This document shows, in pieces, positions 1 through 5,631 of a stretch of DNA of 5,631 nucleotides. The notes below the pieces were generated by a model. It was not told where the DNA came from and did not search any database. It saw only the letters and a list, made by a program, of their open reading frames with translations. Each line of letters opens with the position of its first letter. The first letter of the stretch is position 1. A program made the translations under genes and the position numbers. The stretch spans positions 1-5,631 of the forward strand of contig JAFLUR010000157.1 of the NCBI GenBank assembly GCA_022508725.1. The letters are read 5' to 3'. Origin of the DNA: Oscillospiraceae bacterium. Lineage in GTDB: Bacteria; Bacillota; Clostridia; UBA1381.

Positions 1-1470
1 GTAACCGTCACTGCTGACGGATTAAAATTTTATATGGACGATGTTATTAACCATATCATATCACTGAAACTGCACATATACAATAAAAATCATTTTTATA
101 ATGCGTTGTATGATTTATTATATGATTCAATACATGATAAAACATACATACCGTATTTTTTTATCGGATATAAATCCGAAAAATCCAAAGAATCCGGAGA
201 ACTTAAAAGAACCGAAAAATTTGCACATCTTTATAACACCGATAAAAATACCGATGAAAGAATATTTCTTCCATATATCGACGACGATATACCCACAGAA
301 GATGCCATCGGTAAAATATATGAATACATACAAAAGCAGCCCTCCGCCGGAATGCTTCTGACATATACGTTTTTCGCTGTAACATATTACTTTTTTAAAG
401 AATATTGCAAAACGAACAGAACTCTTCGTATGGACTTAAATAAAGATATATTCAGTTTTAATTACTACGGCGATGATTTGCGATATGTATATCAGGACGT
501 AAACCTGTTTTCAAATATGTTTAAGGCGACTACTTCCAAAACAATCACAGGCAGTGAAAATATAATCCTTAACTCCGCAGGATATGATATTGAAAATCAT
601 CTTTTTTTTAAAGATATACCTATTGTGGTTACCGCAAAAAAAGCGTCTCTTTCCGCAAGCAATAGTTTGTTGAAAGAAATCATTTGCTTCAGAGCAAAAA
701 ACAATCTGCCGTTTTCTCCTGTAATTATTTCGGAAAAAGAGCTATCGTTTGCGGAAACCATATCCGTAAGATGCGACAATAACGTAATTCTTTCGCGTGA
801 TAAATATAAAGAATTAAAGAAGTACATTAACACACTCATCTTTCGCATGATAGAATATATTGATTCCGATCATTCATACATGATAGATATTACAGAGACG
901 CATTTACGAAACCAAACCTCGGAGAAATATTTAAGGCGTACAAATTATTACGACGCCACTGCGTATATGCTTATGTCGTATTCGTTAAACATGGCATCCG
1001 ATGTATTGTCTCAGTTGGATAATAAATATACTCACCACGATTTAATAAACCGGCTCCGCAATATTTTGGATATTCATATGTTTGATCCTTCATTAGCCGA
1101 TCCCGATTACGCCGACCACGAATCTCAGCTTCCGGATGATATTGTCCGTATCATCAGATTTGTTAAAGATACATATGAACAGCATAAAGATGATACCCCT
1201 CAGAAAACCGCATGGTCGGAACCGTTTGACGATGCGTCAACAGGGAAATTCAATCCTTCCGCAAGCGACAGGCGTTGGATATACATCAATAACAAATCAG
1301 TAGATGAATTTATCGAAAAAAATATATCTACTGATAAAACCGAATCGAAAAAGCTGAAAGCCCTATTACACACTCATAATCTTCTTCGTAAGAACGGAAG
1401 CAGATACACATTTAAAAAGAACGACCACGGACAAACCCTGTGCTACTGTTTTTATATTGAATTTGAATAA
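1..1470 (+). CDS. Unrecognised large protein, 5'-truncated by window; possibly primase/helicase-like mobile-element ATPase
   Basis: I do not recognise this protein. The frame is open to base 1. The first visible Met (base 34) has no ribosome binding site, and the 11 codons before it (VTVTADGLKFY) read like protein, so the true start is probably outside the window; 489 residues are visible. Numbering from that Met: residues about 103-165 are hydrophobic then 'FSFNYYGDD...NLFSNMF', 190-200 is 'FFKDIPIVVT', 225-255 is 'LPFSPVIISEKE...VILSRDKY', and 412-478 is a basic, winged-helix-like tail (RRWIYINNKSVDEFI, LLRKNGSRYTF). This order weakly recalls DUF927/primase-helicase ATPases of mobile elements: P-loop strand, Walker-B-like strand, then a C-terminal DNA-binding module. 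However, no GKT/GKS or DE box is present where they would be expected. There is no signal peptide or clear membrane span. It is convergent with int. The gene itself is near certain; the family assignment is a weak inference. Confidence 0.75.
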   Translation, partial: VTVTADGLKFYMDDVINHIISLKLHIYNKNHFYNALYDLLYDSIHDKTYIPYFFIGYKSEKSKESGELKRTEKFAHLYNTDKNTDERIFLPYIDDDIPTEDAIGKIYEYIQKQPSAGMLLTYTFFAVTYYFFKEYCKTNRTLRMDLNKDIFSFNYYGDDLRYVYQDVNLFSNMFKATTSKTITGSENIILNSAGYDIENHLFFKDIPIVVTAKKASLSASNSLLKEIICFRAKNNLPFSPVIISEKELSFAETISVRCDNNVILSRDKYKELKKYINTLIFRMIEYIDSDHSYMIDITETHLRNQTSEKYLRRTNYYDATAYMLMSYSLNMASDVLSQLDNKYTHHDLINRLRNILDIHMFDPSLADPDYADHESQLPDDIVRIIRFVKDTYEQHKDDTPQKTAWSEPFDDASTGKFNPSASDRRWIYINNKSVDEFIEKNISTDKTESKKLKALLHTHNLLRKNGSRYTFKKNDHGQTLCYCFYIEFE

Positions 1471-1476
1471 TCCTAT

Positions 1477-1509
1477 CCGCTCAATCTGCCTGTTTCGCAG
1501 ATTGAGCGG
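1477..1509. terminator. Perfect 13-bp hairpin between convergent genes, probable bidirectional terminator
   Basis: CCGCTCAATCTGC (1477-1489) is exactly complementary to GCAGATTGAGCGG (1497-1509) around a 7-nt loop. It starts 6 nt after the stop of the left gene and lies 8 nt beyond the stop of int on the other strand, so it is placed to end both transcripts. Neither side has a real T-run (only AT-rich sequence follows), so termination efficiency is uncertain. A recombination or protein-binding role cannot be excluded. Confidence 0.7.
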
Positions 1510-1517
1510 AATAATAT

Positions 1518-2678
1518 TCAATCGATCATATCCATTGCCGACTTTAACTGCTCATAGTTTGTGTGAACATACGTATCGTATGTAATTTGCGTACCGGAAT
1601 GTCCGAGTATTGCGCTGATATACTTTATATCCACTCCTTTTGAATGCAGATATGACGCAAAACTGTGACGCAGTATGTGCATGCCGCTCGCATCTATCCC
1701 CGCCGCTTTAAATATATAATTCACTGATTTTGCCATATTATGCGGTGTAAGGTGATTGCCTTTTTTCGTGGTAAATATGTATTCCTCATCGTTTCCAGTA
1801 TAATACATATCCATATACAACTTAATGGCTTCGTAAGCGGTGTCGCACAGCGGGATTTCTCTTTTACCCGATGATGTTTTTGTGGATTTCTGTATCAGCG
1901 GTTCTCTGCGCTTGTTTCCGCTTCCGTCCGTTACCATTACAAGATTTTGCTCCACCGTCACTTTCCTATTTGCCAAATCTATATGTTTATATTGAAGCGC
2001 CAACGCTTCTCCTTCACGCAGTCCCGTATATAACACAAACACAAACGCCGTTCCGTAGCGATATTTATATTCTCCGTTACCGTCAAATTTTGACATAGCT
2101 GTTCTTGTGAATTTATCCATTTCATCGGGGGTCAAGGGCTTTATTGTTTTTTCTTCAAAATGTTCTTTTAACGGGAGCCGGACTCCGTCCATCGGGTTGA
2201 CCGTCAATTTTCTTTCAATAATATACTGCCTGAAAAACATATTTAATGCTTGGTATGCCTTTTTGATACTGCTTCTCGATAATTTCTCGGATGTCAGTCT
2301 GTTGATAACCTCCGTTTGAATATCCGACAGTGTGATCTCTTTGATATAATATTGACCGATATACGGAATGATATTATTGCTCACCGTTTGCATAAGTCTG
2401 TCATAGCTGCTCGGTTTAAGGAAAGGCTTTTTATATTTTTCAAGCCACCGATACATCCCCTCGACCAATAAACAATCCCCCTGCGCTATTGTTTGATTAT
2501 TCTCGTTCTCATCTTTAAATTCTTTCAGTCTGCGTTTTACTTCCGTTACGGTTTTTCCGCTGAATGTTTTTATCTTCGGATTTCCGTTGGAATTGTAACC
2601 TATCTGAATTCTTGCGATATAATTTCCGTTTCGCGGATCCTTTACTATACATCCTTCGGAATTTCCTCGTTTCGCCAT
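1518..2678 (-). CDS. int: Tyrosine recombinase / site-specific integrase (Tn916-like)
   Basis: This 386-residue protein catalyses strand exchange for integration and excision of a mobile element through a covalent 3'-phosphotyrosine intermediate. Domains: an N-terminal arm-binding AP2-like three-strand domain (about 10-58, 'NGNYIARIQIGYNSNGNPKI'), a SAM-like core-binding domain (about 68-170), and a catalytic domain (about 180-380). All catalytic residues are visible: Arg221 (TGLREGE), a Lys near 267 (STKTSSGKREIPL), His334 and Arg337 (HILRH), His360 (LGHS), and nucleophile Tyr370 (DTYVH). Length is normal for the family and the gene looks intact. I chose the Met at 2678 (MAKRGNSEGC) over an in-frame Met at 2714 because AAAGGAAG lies 10 nt upstream of it. 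It lies 68 nt downstream of xis on the same strand, so the two are probably co-transcribed. The integrase call is secure; the exact subfamily is inferred. Confidence 0.97.
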   Translation of the reverse strand: MAKRGNSEGCIVKDPRNGNYIARIQIGYNSNGNPKIKTFSGKTVTEVKRRLKEFKDENENNQTIAQGDCLLVEGMYRWLEKYKKPFLKPSSYDRLMQTVSNNIIPYIGQYYIKEITLSDIQTEVINRLTSEKLSRSSIKKAYQALNMFFRQYIIERKLTVNPMDGVRLPLKEHFEEKTIKPLTPDEMDKFTRTAMSKFDGNGEYKYRYGTAFVFVLYTGLREGEALALQYKHIDLANRKVTVEQNLVMVTDGSGNKRREPLIQKSTKTSSGKREIPLCDTAYEAIKLYMDMYYTGNDEEYIFTTKKGNHLTPHNMAKSVNYIFKAAGIDASGMHILRHSFASYLHSKGVDIKYISAILGHSGTQITYDTYVHTNYEQLKSAMDMID

Positions 2679-2688
2679 AATGTAATAA

Positions 2689-2696
2689 CTTCCTTT
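2689..2696 (-). promoter_or_regulatory. Ribosome binding site deciding the int start
   Basis: On the minus strand AAAGGAAG precedes the ATG at 2678 with a 10-nt spacer. The in-frame Met 12 codons further upstream (2714) has no comparable site, so the shorter 386-residue Int is favoured. Confidence 0.7.
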
Positions 2697-2742
2697 CTTT
2701 ATGTAATTTCCCAAATATACTAAATAAATAAATTTATTTGCT

Positions 2743-2766
2743 TTGCTTATTTATTTTTATAAGCAA
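2743..2766 (-). other. Small AT-rich inverted repeat at the xis stop codon
   Basis: TTGCTTAT (2743-2750) pairs perfectly with ATAAGCAA (2759-2766) across an 8-nt A/T loop, overlapping the end of xis. No T-run follows on the minus strand, so it is not a typical terminator; it might tune xis-to-int readthrough or be incidental. The TAAGC in its right arm is one breakpoint of the 108-bp deletion seen in the second xis copy. Confidence 0.3.
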
Positions 2767-2950
2767 TTTGTTCCTGACGCTCCAGCCATTTTATAAGCGA
2801 CTGTTTTTGAACACTGTACTTTCCCAACATCTTAAAGGATGGGAAGTCCTTTTTTCTCATCAATCTGTAAGCTCCCGCTTTACTTATTCCGAATATCTCC
2901 ATAATATTGGAAGTATCCAAAATCTCACTGAACTCATTTAAACTTTTCAT
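2747..2950 (-). CDS. xis: Excisionase-type small helix-turn-helix DNA-binding protein
   Basis: This 67-residue basic protein resembles the MerR-like winged-helix Xis/HTH_17 group. Such proteins bind near the attachment sites, bend DNA and bias the integrase toward excision. Residues about 12-31 form the helix-turn-helix (LDTSNIMEIFGISKAGAYRL), followed by a wing with the typical 'FPSFKMLGKYSV' and a final helix 'SLIKWLERQEQ'. The pattern 'FP.FK.LGKY.V....L..WL' is characteristic. Length is normal. The start is supported by AAAGGA at 2961-2966, 10 nt upstream. It sits immediately upstream of int on the same strand, the usual xis-int arrangement. A partial second copy of the gene lies upstream (3437-3532). 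A transcriptional regulator role is the alternative, but the context favours Xis. Confidence 0.88.
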   Translation of the reverse strand: MKSLNEFSEILDTSNIMEIFGISKAGAYRLMRKKDFPSFKMLGKYSVQKQSLIKWLERQEQIAYKNK

Positions 2951-3011
2951 TTCGATTCATTCCTTTCTTAAATAAGATTATCTTTATGTCAGGAATGATA
3001 TAAAATTTCAT
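2934..3011 (-). CDS. Possible 25-codon leader peptide overlapping the xis start
   Basis: The minus strand reads MKFYIIPDIKIILFKKG... for 25 codons from an ATG at 3011, preceded by AAAGGA (3022-3027) with the same 10-nt spacing as xis. It ends with TGA inside xis codons 5-6, so it overlaps the xis start by 17 nt and could couple translation. It arose from the 61-bp duplication of the xis start region. It may be translated purely as a by-product; no function is recognisable. Confidence 0.25.
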   Translation of the reverse strand: MKFYIIPDIKIILFKKGMNRNEKFK

Positions 3012-3069
3012 TTTGATTCATTCCTTTACGAATAAGATTATTTTAATGTTAAGAAATTACATAAAATTT
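2948..3069. repeat. Two tandem 61-bp units duplicating the xis translation start region
   Basis: Units 2948-3008 and 3009-3069 share the order CAT, ATTCATTCCTTT, AATAAGATTAT and ATAAAATTT, with scattered substitutions and a compensating single-base shift. On the minus strand each unit carries an AAAGGA ribosome binding site and the ATG of xis or of the leader frame. The second large repeat (3364-3860) has only one such unit, so this duplication is specific to the first copy. Confidence 0.85.
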
Positions 3070-3114
3070 CATTTTTTTACATTATGCCATACTGTTTTAC
3101 GATCCAAAACCTAT

Positions 3115-3143
3115 ATTATATATGTAATTTTAATTTTGTTCCA
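3115..3143 (-). promoter_or_regulatory. Candidate xis-int promoter (copy A)
   Basis: On the minus strand TATAAT (plus 3115-3120) lies 17 bp from TGGAAC (plus 3138-3143), a poor match to the -35 consensus. The same box, spacing and flanks recur in copy B. The -35 box overlaps one of the TCCATGTTC repeats, so a protein binding there could regulate it. Transcripts would have a leader of about 150 nt before xis. Confidence 0.4.
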
Positions 3144-3223
3144 TGTTCATATTATACATACACTCTATTTATGATAATAACGCAGTTTCACGGTCTTTTA
3201 TATGCTTATACGTTCCATGTTCC
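3138..3223. repeat. Pair of GTTCCATGTTC direct repeats (copy A), candidate Int/Xis binding sites
   Basis: TCCATGTTC occurs at 3140-3148 and 3214-3222 in the same orientation, 74 bp apart. The wider match is GTTCCATGTTC. The stretch containing them is the best-preserved part of the two large repeats. Direct repeats of this size near int and xis are typical of arm-type recombinase sites; binding is inferred. Confidence 0.45.
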
Positions 3224-3436
3224 GGCACCTGTATATGACAAAATATACAATAATATTACCTTCCGGATATATAGCATACAAACACTTTTACCGGTTTTAC
3301 ATCTGTATATTTCTTCAAATACCTTTATACGGAATTTGTTCATTTTAGATACGATTATCTCTTGCCATAATGTAATAATATCTTTTCTTTATGTAATTTC
3401 CAAAATATACTAAATAAATGAATTTCTCGGATTTGC

Positions 3437-3532
3437 TTATTTGCTTTTGTAAGCTCCCGCTTTACCGGTTCCGAATATCTCCGTTATATCGGCAGTGCCC
3501 AAAATCTCACTGAACTCATTTAGCCTTTTCAT
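3437..3532 (-). pseudogene. Truncated second copy of xis, 31 codons, in-frame internal deletion
   Basis: The minus strand reads MKRLNEFSEILGTADITEIF..KAGAYKSK then stop. The first 28 residues align with the intact xis at 2747-2950; 36 codons are then missing and the last three codons and stop match the xis end. The deletion joins two TAAGC copies (2760-2764 and 2868-2872 in copy A). The N-terminal helix-turn-helix half remains, but the wing (FPSFKMLGKY) and last helix are gone, so DNA binding as Xis is unlikely. An AAAGGA site is still 10 nt upstream, so a 31-residue peptide could be made. Most likely a pseudogene. Confidence 0.8.
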
Positions 3533-3634
3533 TTCTATTCATTCCTTTCCGAATAAGATTATTTTTATGTTAAGGAATTACATAAAGTTTCATTTTTTTA
3601 CATTCGGCTATGCTGTTTTACGGTCTAAACCTAT

Positions 3635-3663
3635 ATTATATATATAATTTTAATTTTGTTCCA
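3635..3663 (-). promoter_or_regulatory. Candidate promoter (copy B), upstream of the xis remnant
   Basis: Minus-strand TATAAT (plus 3635-3640) and TGGAAC (plus 3658-3663) are 17 bp apart, exactly as in copy A. If active, it would transcribe through the xis stub and add a second start for the xis-int operon. The -35 match is weak. Confidence 0.35.
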
Positions 3664-3743
3664 TGTTCATACGATACATACACTTTATTTATGATAATAA
3701 CGCCGTTTCACGGTCTTTTATATGCTTATACGTTCCATGTTCC
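3658..3743. repeat. Pair of GTTCCATGTTC direct repeats (copy B)
   Basis: TCCATGTTC at 3660-3668 and 3734-3742 has the same 74-bp spacing as in copy A, while the surrounding DNA has diverged in places. These are candidate binding sites for Int, Xis or a regulator. Confidence 0.45.
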
Positions 3744-3860
3744 GGCGCTTATATATGATAAAATATCCGATAATCCGGCATTCCGAATATATCGTAAACA
3801 AATACCGGTTGTTGGTTTTACATCGGTATGTTTTCTCAACTACCGCTATGCGGAAGTTTG

Positions 3861-4521
3861 AAGTCGGATTACCGCTGTTCGGGGTATTTTATATTCATGA
3901 GCAAATGAATCTTCTCAATAATGCCCGGCTTACAAGAATCACTCTTTCAGGCTATACGGAAAATCTCATTGCAGATGAGTATAAATGCCTCAAATTTATA
4001 CGGAATAAGTTTTACCTCAGTAAGTATGAAGTTATCTGTATCTCCCGTAATAATGCAATTCCTATCGCTGCAATATAATCAATTCTTTATCGCATATATA
4101 AGATTCTGCTTTGTTGATCCAAAGTAGTTTCACAAATATATACGTTTTTTAATTTTATAAAAATCATTTAAGATTTTCACATTCATTACATCTGTGACGA
4201 ATGGAATTATCTGTTTGTTATATGTTTAATAGAATTTCATTTATTAACGTTTCGCCGTACTATTTTGCTATTGCACTGTTTTAATAAAATTTTATTTATA
4301 TAACATTATAATAATTTATATACAATGGGGATAACATAAAAATAGCCGATTTTTAAGAGTATGACAAAAAAACGATGAATCATCCGTGAATATTACAGTC
4401 CATGTTCCATGACATTATATAAGCAAATTATACATTATTTTACATTCAAAAAATTGAGAATATATGGATATTATTGAAAAGGTAAAAGATGTAAATAGCT
4501 GTTGAATTGTATACTCATAAT
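3861..4521. other. AT-rich intergenic region without a convincing gene; probable element/chromosome junction
   Basis: No gene with a ribosome binding site is visible. A plus-strand frame at 3848-4078 (76 residues from an ATG without RBS, reading 'RLTRITLSGYTENLI') and short minus-strand open stretches over the same bases both look protein-like, so this may be a decayed gene of unknown origin. From about 4130 onward the sequence is very AT-rich and featureless apart from one TCCATGTTC repeat. I see no tRNA and no obvious direct repeat shared with the other side of int. Confidence 0.5.
4399..4407. repeat. Fifth, isolated TCCATGTTC copy
   Basis: TCCATGTTC recurs here outside the large repeats, immediately followed by another CATG (TCCATGTTCCATG, 4399-4411). 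It is in the same orientation as the four copies in the xis leader. It is an independent occurrence not explained by the duplication, which supports a binding-site role near the putative element end. Confidence 0.35.
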
Positions 4522-4557
4522 ATAAAAAGTCCGAAAAGGTACAAACCTCTCCGGACT
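4522..4557 (-). terminator. Rho-independent terminator of the aldo/keto reductase gene
   Basis: On the minus strand AGTCCGGAGAGG pairs with CCTTTTCGGACT (12 bp including two G-U pairs) around a 6-nt loop, and the stem runs into a T5 tract. It lies about 50 nt after the stop codon of the reductase. A classic intrinsic terminator, isolating this gene from the mobile-element side. Confidence 0.9.
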
Positions 4558-4608
4558 CCTGTATGATATTATTACCGATTGAAAAATTCGGAAATAATCA
4601 TTTACGGT

Positions 4609-5631
4609 TCAGTATTTGATAAATGATGAAATTACCTTTCTTGCCGCCTTATAAACCGGTCCTTCAAACACTCGCCGCGCGTTTTGAAGCTCTTTGCGTA
4701 TCTCAATGCCTTGCGGACACTGCTTCTCGCATTTTCCGCATTCAACGCAGTTTGAAGCGGCTGTCGCTTCCTTCCTTGCCGCCACACACATTATATAATC
4801 CTTAAATCCCCTGAATTTCCCGTCTGAATATCTTCGATTGTAAGCAGCGAAAGTTCCGGGAATATCAACATTTTTAGGACACGGCATACAATAACGGCAT
4901 CCCGTACAGCCGACCTTCATATTTGCGTTGATCGCTCCGACCACTCCGGAAATAAGCTCAAACTCATTGTCTGTAAATTCGCCGATCTTCACATCCGAGG
5001 CGGCTGATACATTTTCATTGATCATATCAATCGAATTCATACCCGAAAGTACGCAGGTGACCTCCGGCTGATTCCAAAGCCATCTGAACGCCCATTCGGC
5101 GGGACTTCTTTTTACGGGATACTCTTCAAAAAGCTTTATTGCCTCATGCGGCAATTTATTCGCCAAATTTCCTCCGCGCAGAGGTTCCATAATAATAACC
5201 GGAAGCCCTTTTTCAGCCGCACGTTTCAATCCGGTTACACCCGCCTGAGAATTTTCGTCCAAATAATTATATTGAATCTGACAAAAGTCCCAATCATACG
5301 CGTCAAGCAACGCACAAAACGTATCCGAATTTCCGTGATATGAAAAACCTATTTGACGAACGGCTCCGAAGGATTTTTTCTTCTCCAACCATTCGATAAT
5401 ACCAAGCTTTTTCAGTCTCTCCCATGTATTTACATCGGTAAGCATGTGAATCAAATAATAATCAACATAATCCGTCCGCAGCCGTTTTAATTGCTCCGAG
5501 AAAAATTTATCCATACCGTCGGGAGCTTTGAGCATATAATGAGGCAGCTTTGTTGCAATATAAACCTTATCTCTGATTTTATTGCGTTCAAGAATTTGTC
5601 CCAAAGCCGCTTCGCTGCCGGGATATATATA
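4609..5631 (-). CDS. Aldo/keto reductase with C-terminal 4Fe-4S ferredoxin-type domain, N-terminus outside window
   Basis: A predicted cytoplasmic NAD(P)H-type oxidoreductase of the COG1453 group; the substrate is unknown. 340 residues are visible and the frame is open to the right edge. A TTG at 5604 is not the start, because the preceding codons read YIYPGSEAA, the conserved AKR segment after the catalytic Asp. Visible numbering: Tyr3 is the probable catalytic Tyr, Lys28 (IATKLP) the catalytic Lys, and His62 (DYYLIHML) the active-site His. The Asp and about 40-50 residues are outside. The barrel continues through QIQYNYLD (118-125) and IIMEPLRGG (146-154). The tail carries C242-x2-C-x2-C-x2-C251-P and C295-x2-C-x2-C-x3-C305-P, typical for two 4Fe-4S clusters passing electrons to or from the barrel. 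Probably a host gene flanking the element; its promoter is not in the window. Confidence 0.93.
   Translation of the reverse strand, partial: YIYPGSEAALGQILERNKIRDKVYIATKLPHYMLKAPDGMDKFFSEQLKRLRTDYVDYYLIHMLTDVNTWERLKKLGIIEWLEKKKSFGAVRQIGFSYHGNSDTFCALLDAYDWDFCQIQYNYLDENSQAGVTGLKRAAEKGLPVIIMEPLRGGNLANKLPHEAIKLFEEYPVKRSPAEWAFRWLWNQPEVTCVLSGMNSIDMINENVSAASDVKIGEFTDNEFELISGVVGAINANMKVGCTGCRYCMPCPKNVDIPGTFAAYNRRYSDGKFRGFKDYIMCVAARKEATAASNCVECGKCEKQCPQGIEIRKELQNARRVFEGPVYKAARKVISSFIKY

Larger units (their letters stand above)
2675..3339. repeat. Large tandem repeat, copy A (int start, xis, xis leader)
   Basis: This block is repeated as copy B at 3364-3860, only about 24 bp away. Homology begins at the int start codon (GCCATAATGTAATAA on the plus strand), runs through the int-xis spacer, the xis 5' half and the upstream leader, and fades after about 3339. 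Identity is high but clearly imperfect, so the duplication or tandem acquisition is not recent. Copy A is the intact one: complete int start, complete xis, plus an extra 61-bp unit. Confidence 0.9.
3364..3860. repeat. Large tandem repeat, copy B (degenerate)
   Basis: This is the second copy of the 2675-3339 block in the same orientation. It starts at the int start codon, but the reading frame beyond it is unrelated (MARDNRI then stop), so only the int translation start signal was duplicated. Relative to copy A it lacks 108 bp inside xis and one 61-bp unit. The leader with TATAAT and the two TCCATGTTC repeats is kept. Confidence 0.9.

Noticed and set aside
1477..1509. CRISPR repeat or array
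   Set aside because: A single palindrome with no spaced repeat copies; the direct repeats elsewhere in the window are not regularly spaced with unique spacers.
2679..2714. Longer int start with 12 extra residues (MGNYIKKGSYYI)
   Set aside because: The added residues cover the int ribosome binding site. The Met at 2678 has a well-spaced AAAGGAAG and begins with the usual MAKRGN-type sequence.
3084..3861. Two similar plus-strand open frames (3084-3413 and 3610-3861) sharing 'FNFVPCSY.TYTLFMIIT.FHGLLYAYTFHVP'
   Set aside because: Their similarity follows from the DNA duplication. Differences between the copies fall on all codon positions, including many amino-acid changes. Neither has a ribosome binding site, and they run antisense through the xis leader and promoter region.
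3848..4078. 76-residue plus-strand frame (MRKFEVGLPLFGVF...) in the gene-free region
   Set aside because: It has no ribosome binding site, its start lies inside the end of repeat copy B, and the opposite strand reads equally protein-like stretches. I kept it only as a possible decayed gene in the intergenic entry.
4464..4505. Short plus-strand frame MDIIEKVKDVNSC with an ATG at 4464
   Set aside because: Only 13 codons, with no good ribosome binding site and no recognisable family; likely chance.

Overview
The window looks like AT-rich DNA from a low-GC Gram-positive bacterium (Bacillota, probably an anaerobic Clostridia-type organism). The reasons are the codon use, the AAAGGA-type ribosome binding sites, a Tn916-like integrase with a small Xis, and an aldo/keto reductase with a C-terminal ferredoxin-like domain. 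It appears to be the recombination end of an integrated mobile element next to a chromosomal metabolic gene. The organism and the 'element end' reading are inferences.

Layout. Positions 1-1470 (+) hold the 3' part of a large unrecognised gene whose frame is open at the left edge. Its layout weakly recalls the primase/helicase-like ATPases of mobile elements, but no intact Walker motif is visible. A perfect 13-bp hairpin at 1477-1509 separates it from the convergent integrase gene (1518-2678, -), a complete tyrosine recombinase. Upstream of int on the same strand is a 67-residue excisionase-type helix-turn-helix gene (2747-2950, -). Together they form a probable xis-int operon.

The region upstream of xis (2951-3860) is the most unusual part. 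A block running from the int start codon through xis and its upstream leader (about 2675-3339) is repeated in tandem at about 3364-3860. The second copy lost exactly 108 bp (36 codons, in frame) from xis, leaving a 31-codon stub with its RBS. The first copy gained a 61-bp duplication of the xis ribosome-binding and start region. Both copies keep a strongly conserved leader with a TATAAT box and two copies of the 9-mer TCCATGTTC, 74 bp apart. A fifth copy lies at 4399. These are candidate Int/Xis binding (arm-type) sites.

Positions 3861-4521 are AT-rich with no convincing gene and probably contain the element/chromosome junction. The right side (4609-5631, -) is most of an aldo/keto reductase with two 4Fe-4S cysteine clusters. 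It is cut off at its N-terminus by the window edge and ends at a strong intrinsic terminator (4522-4557).

How it works together: Int would cut and rejoin the element ends and the small Xis would direct excision. The duplicated leader would carry the promoter(s) and binding sites that set their expression and the architecture of the recombination complex. The left gene may belong to the element's replication or maintenance cargo. The reductase is most likely a neighbouring host gene.
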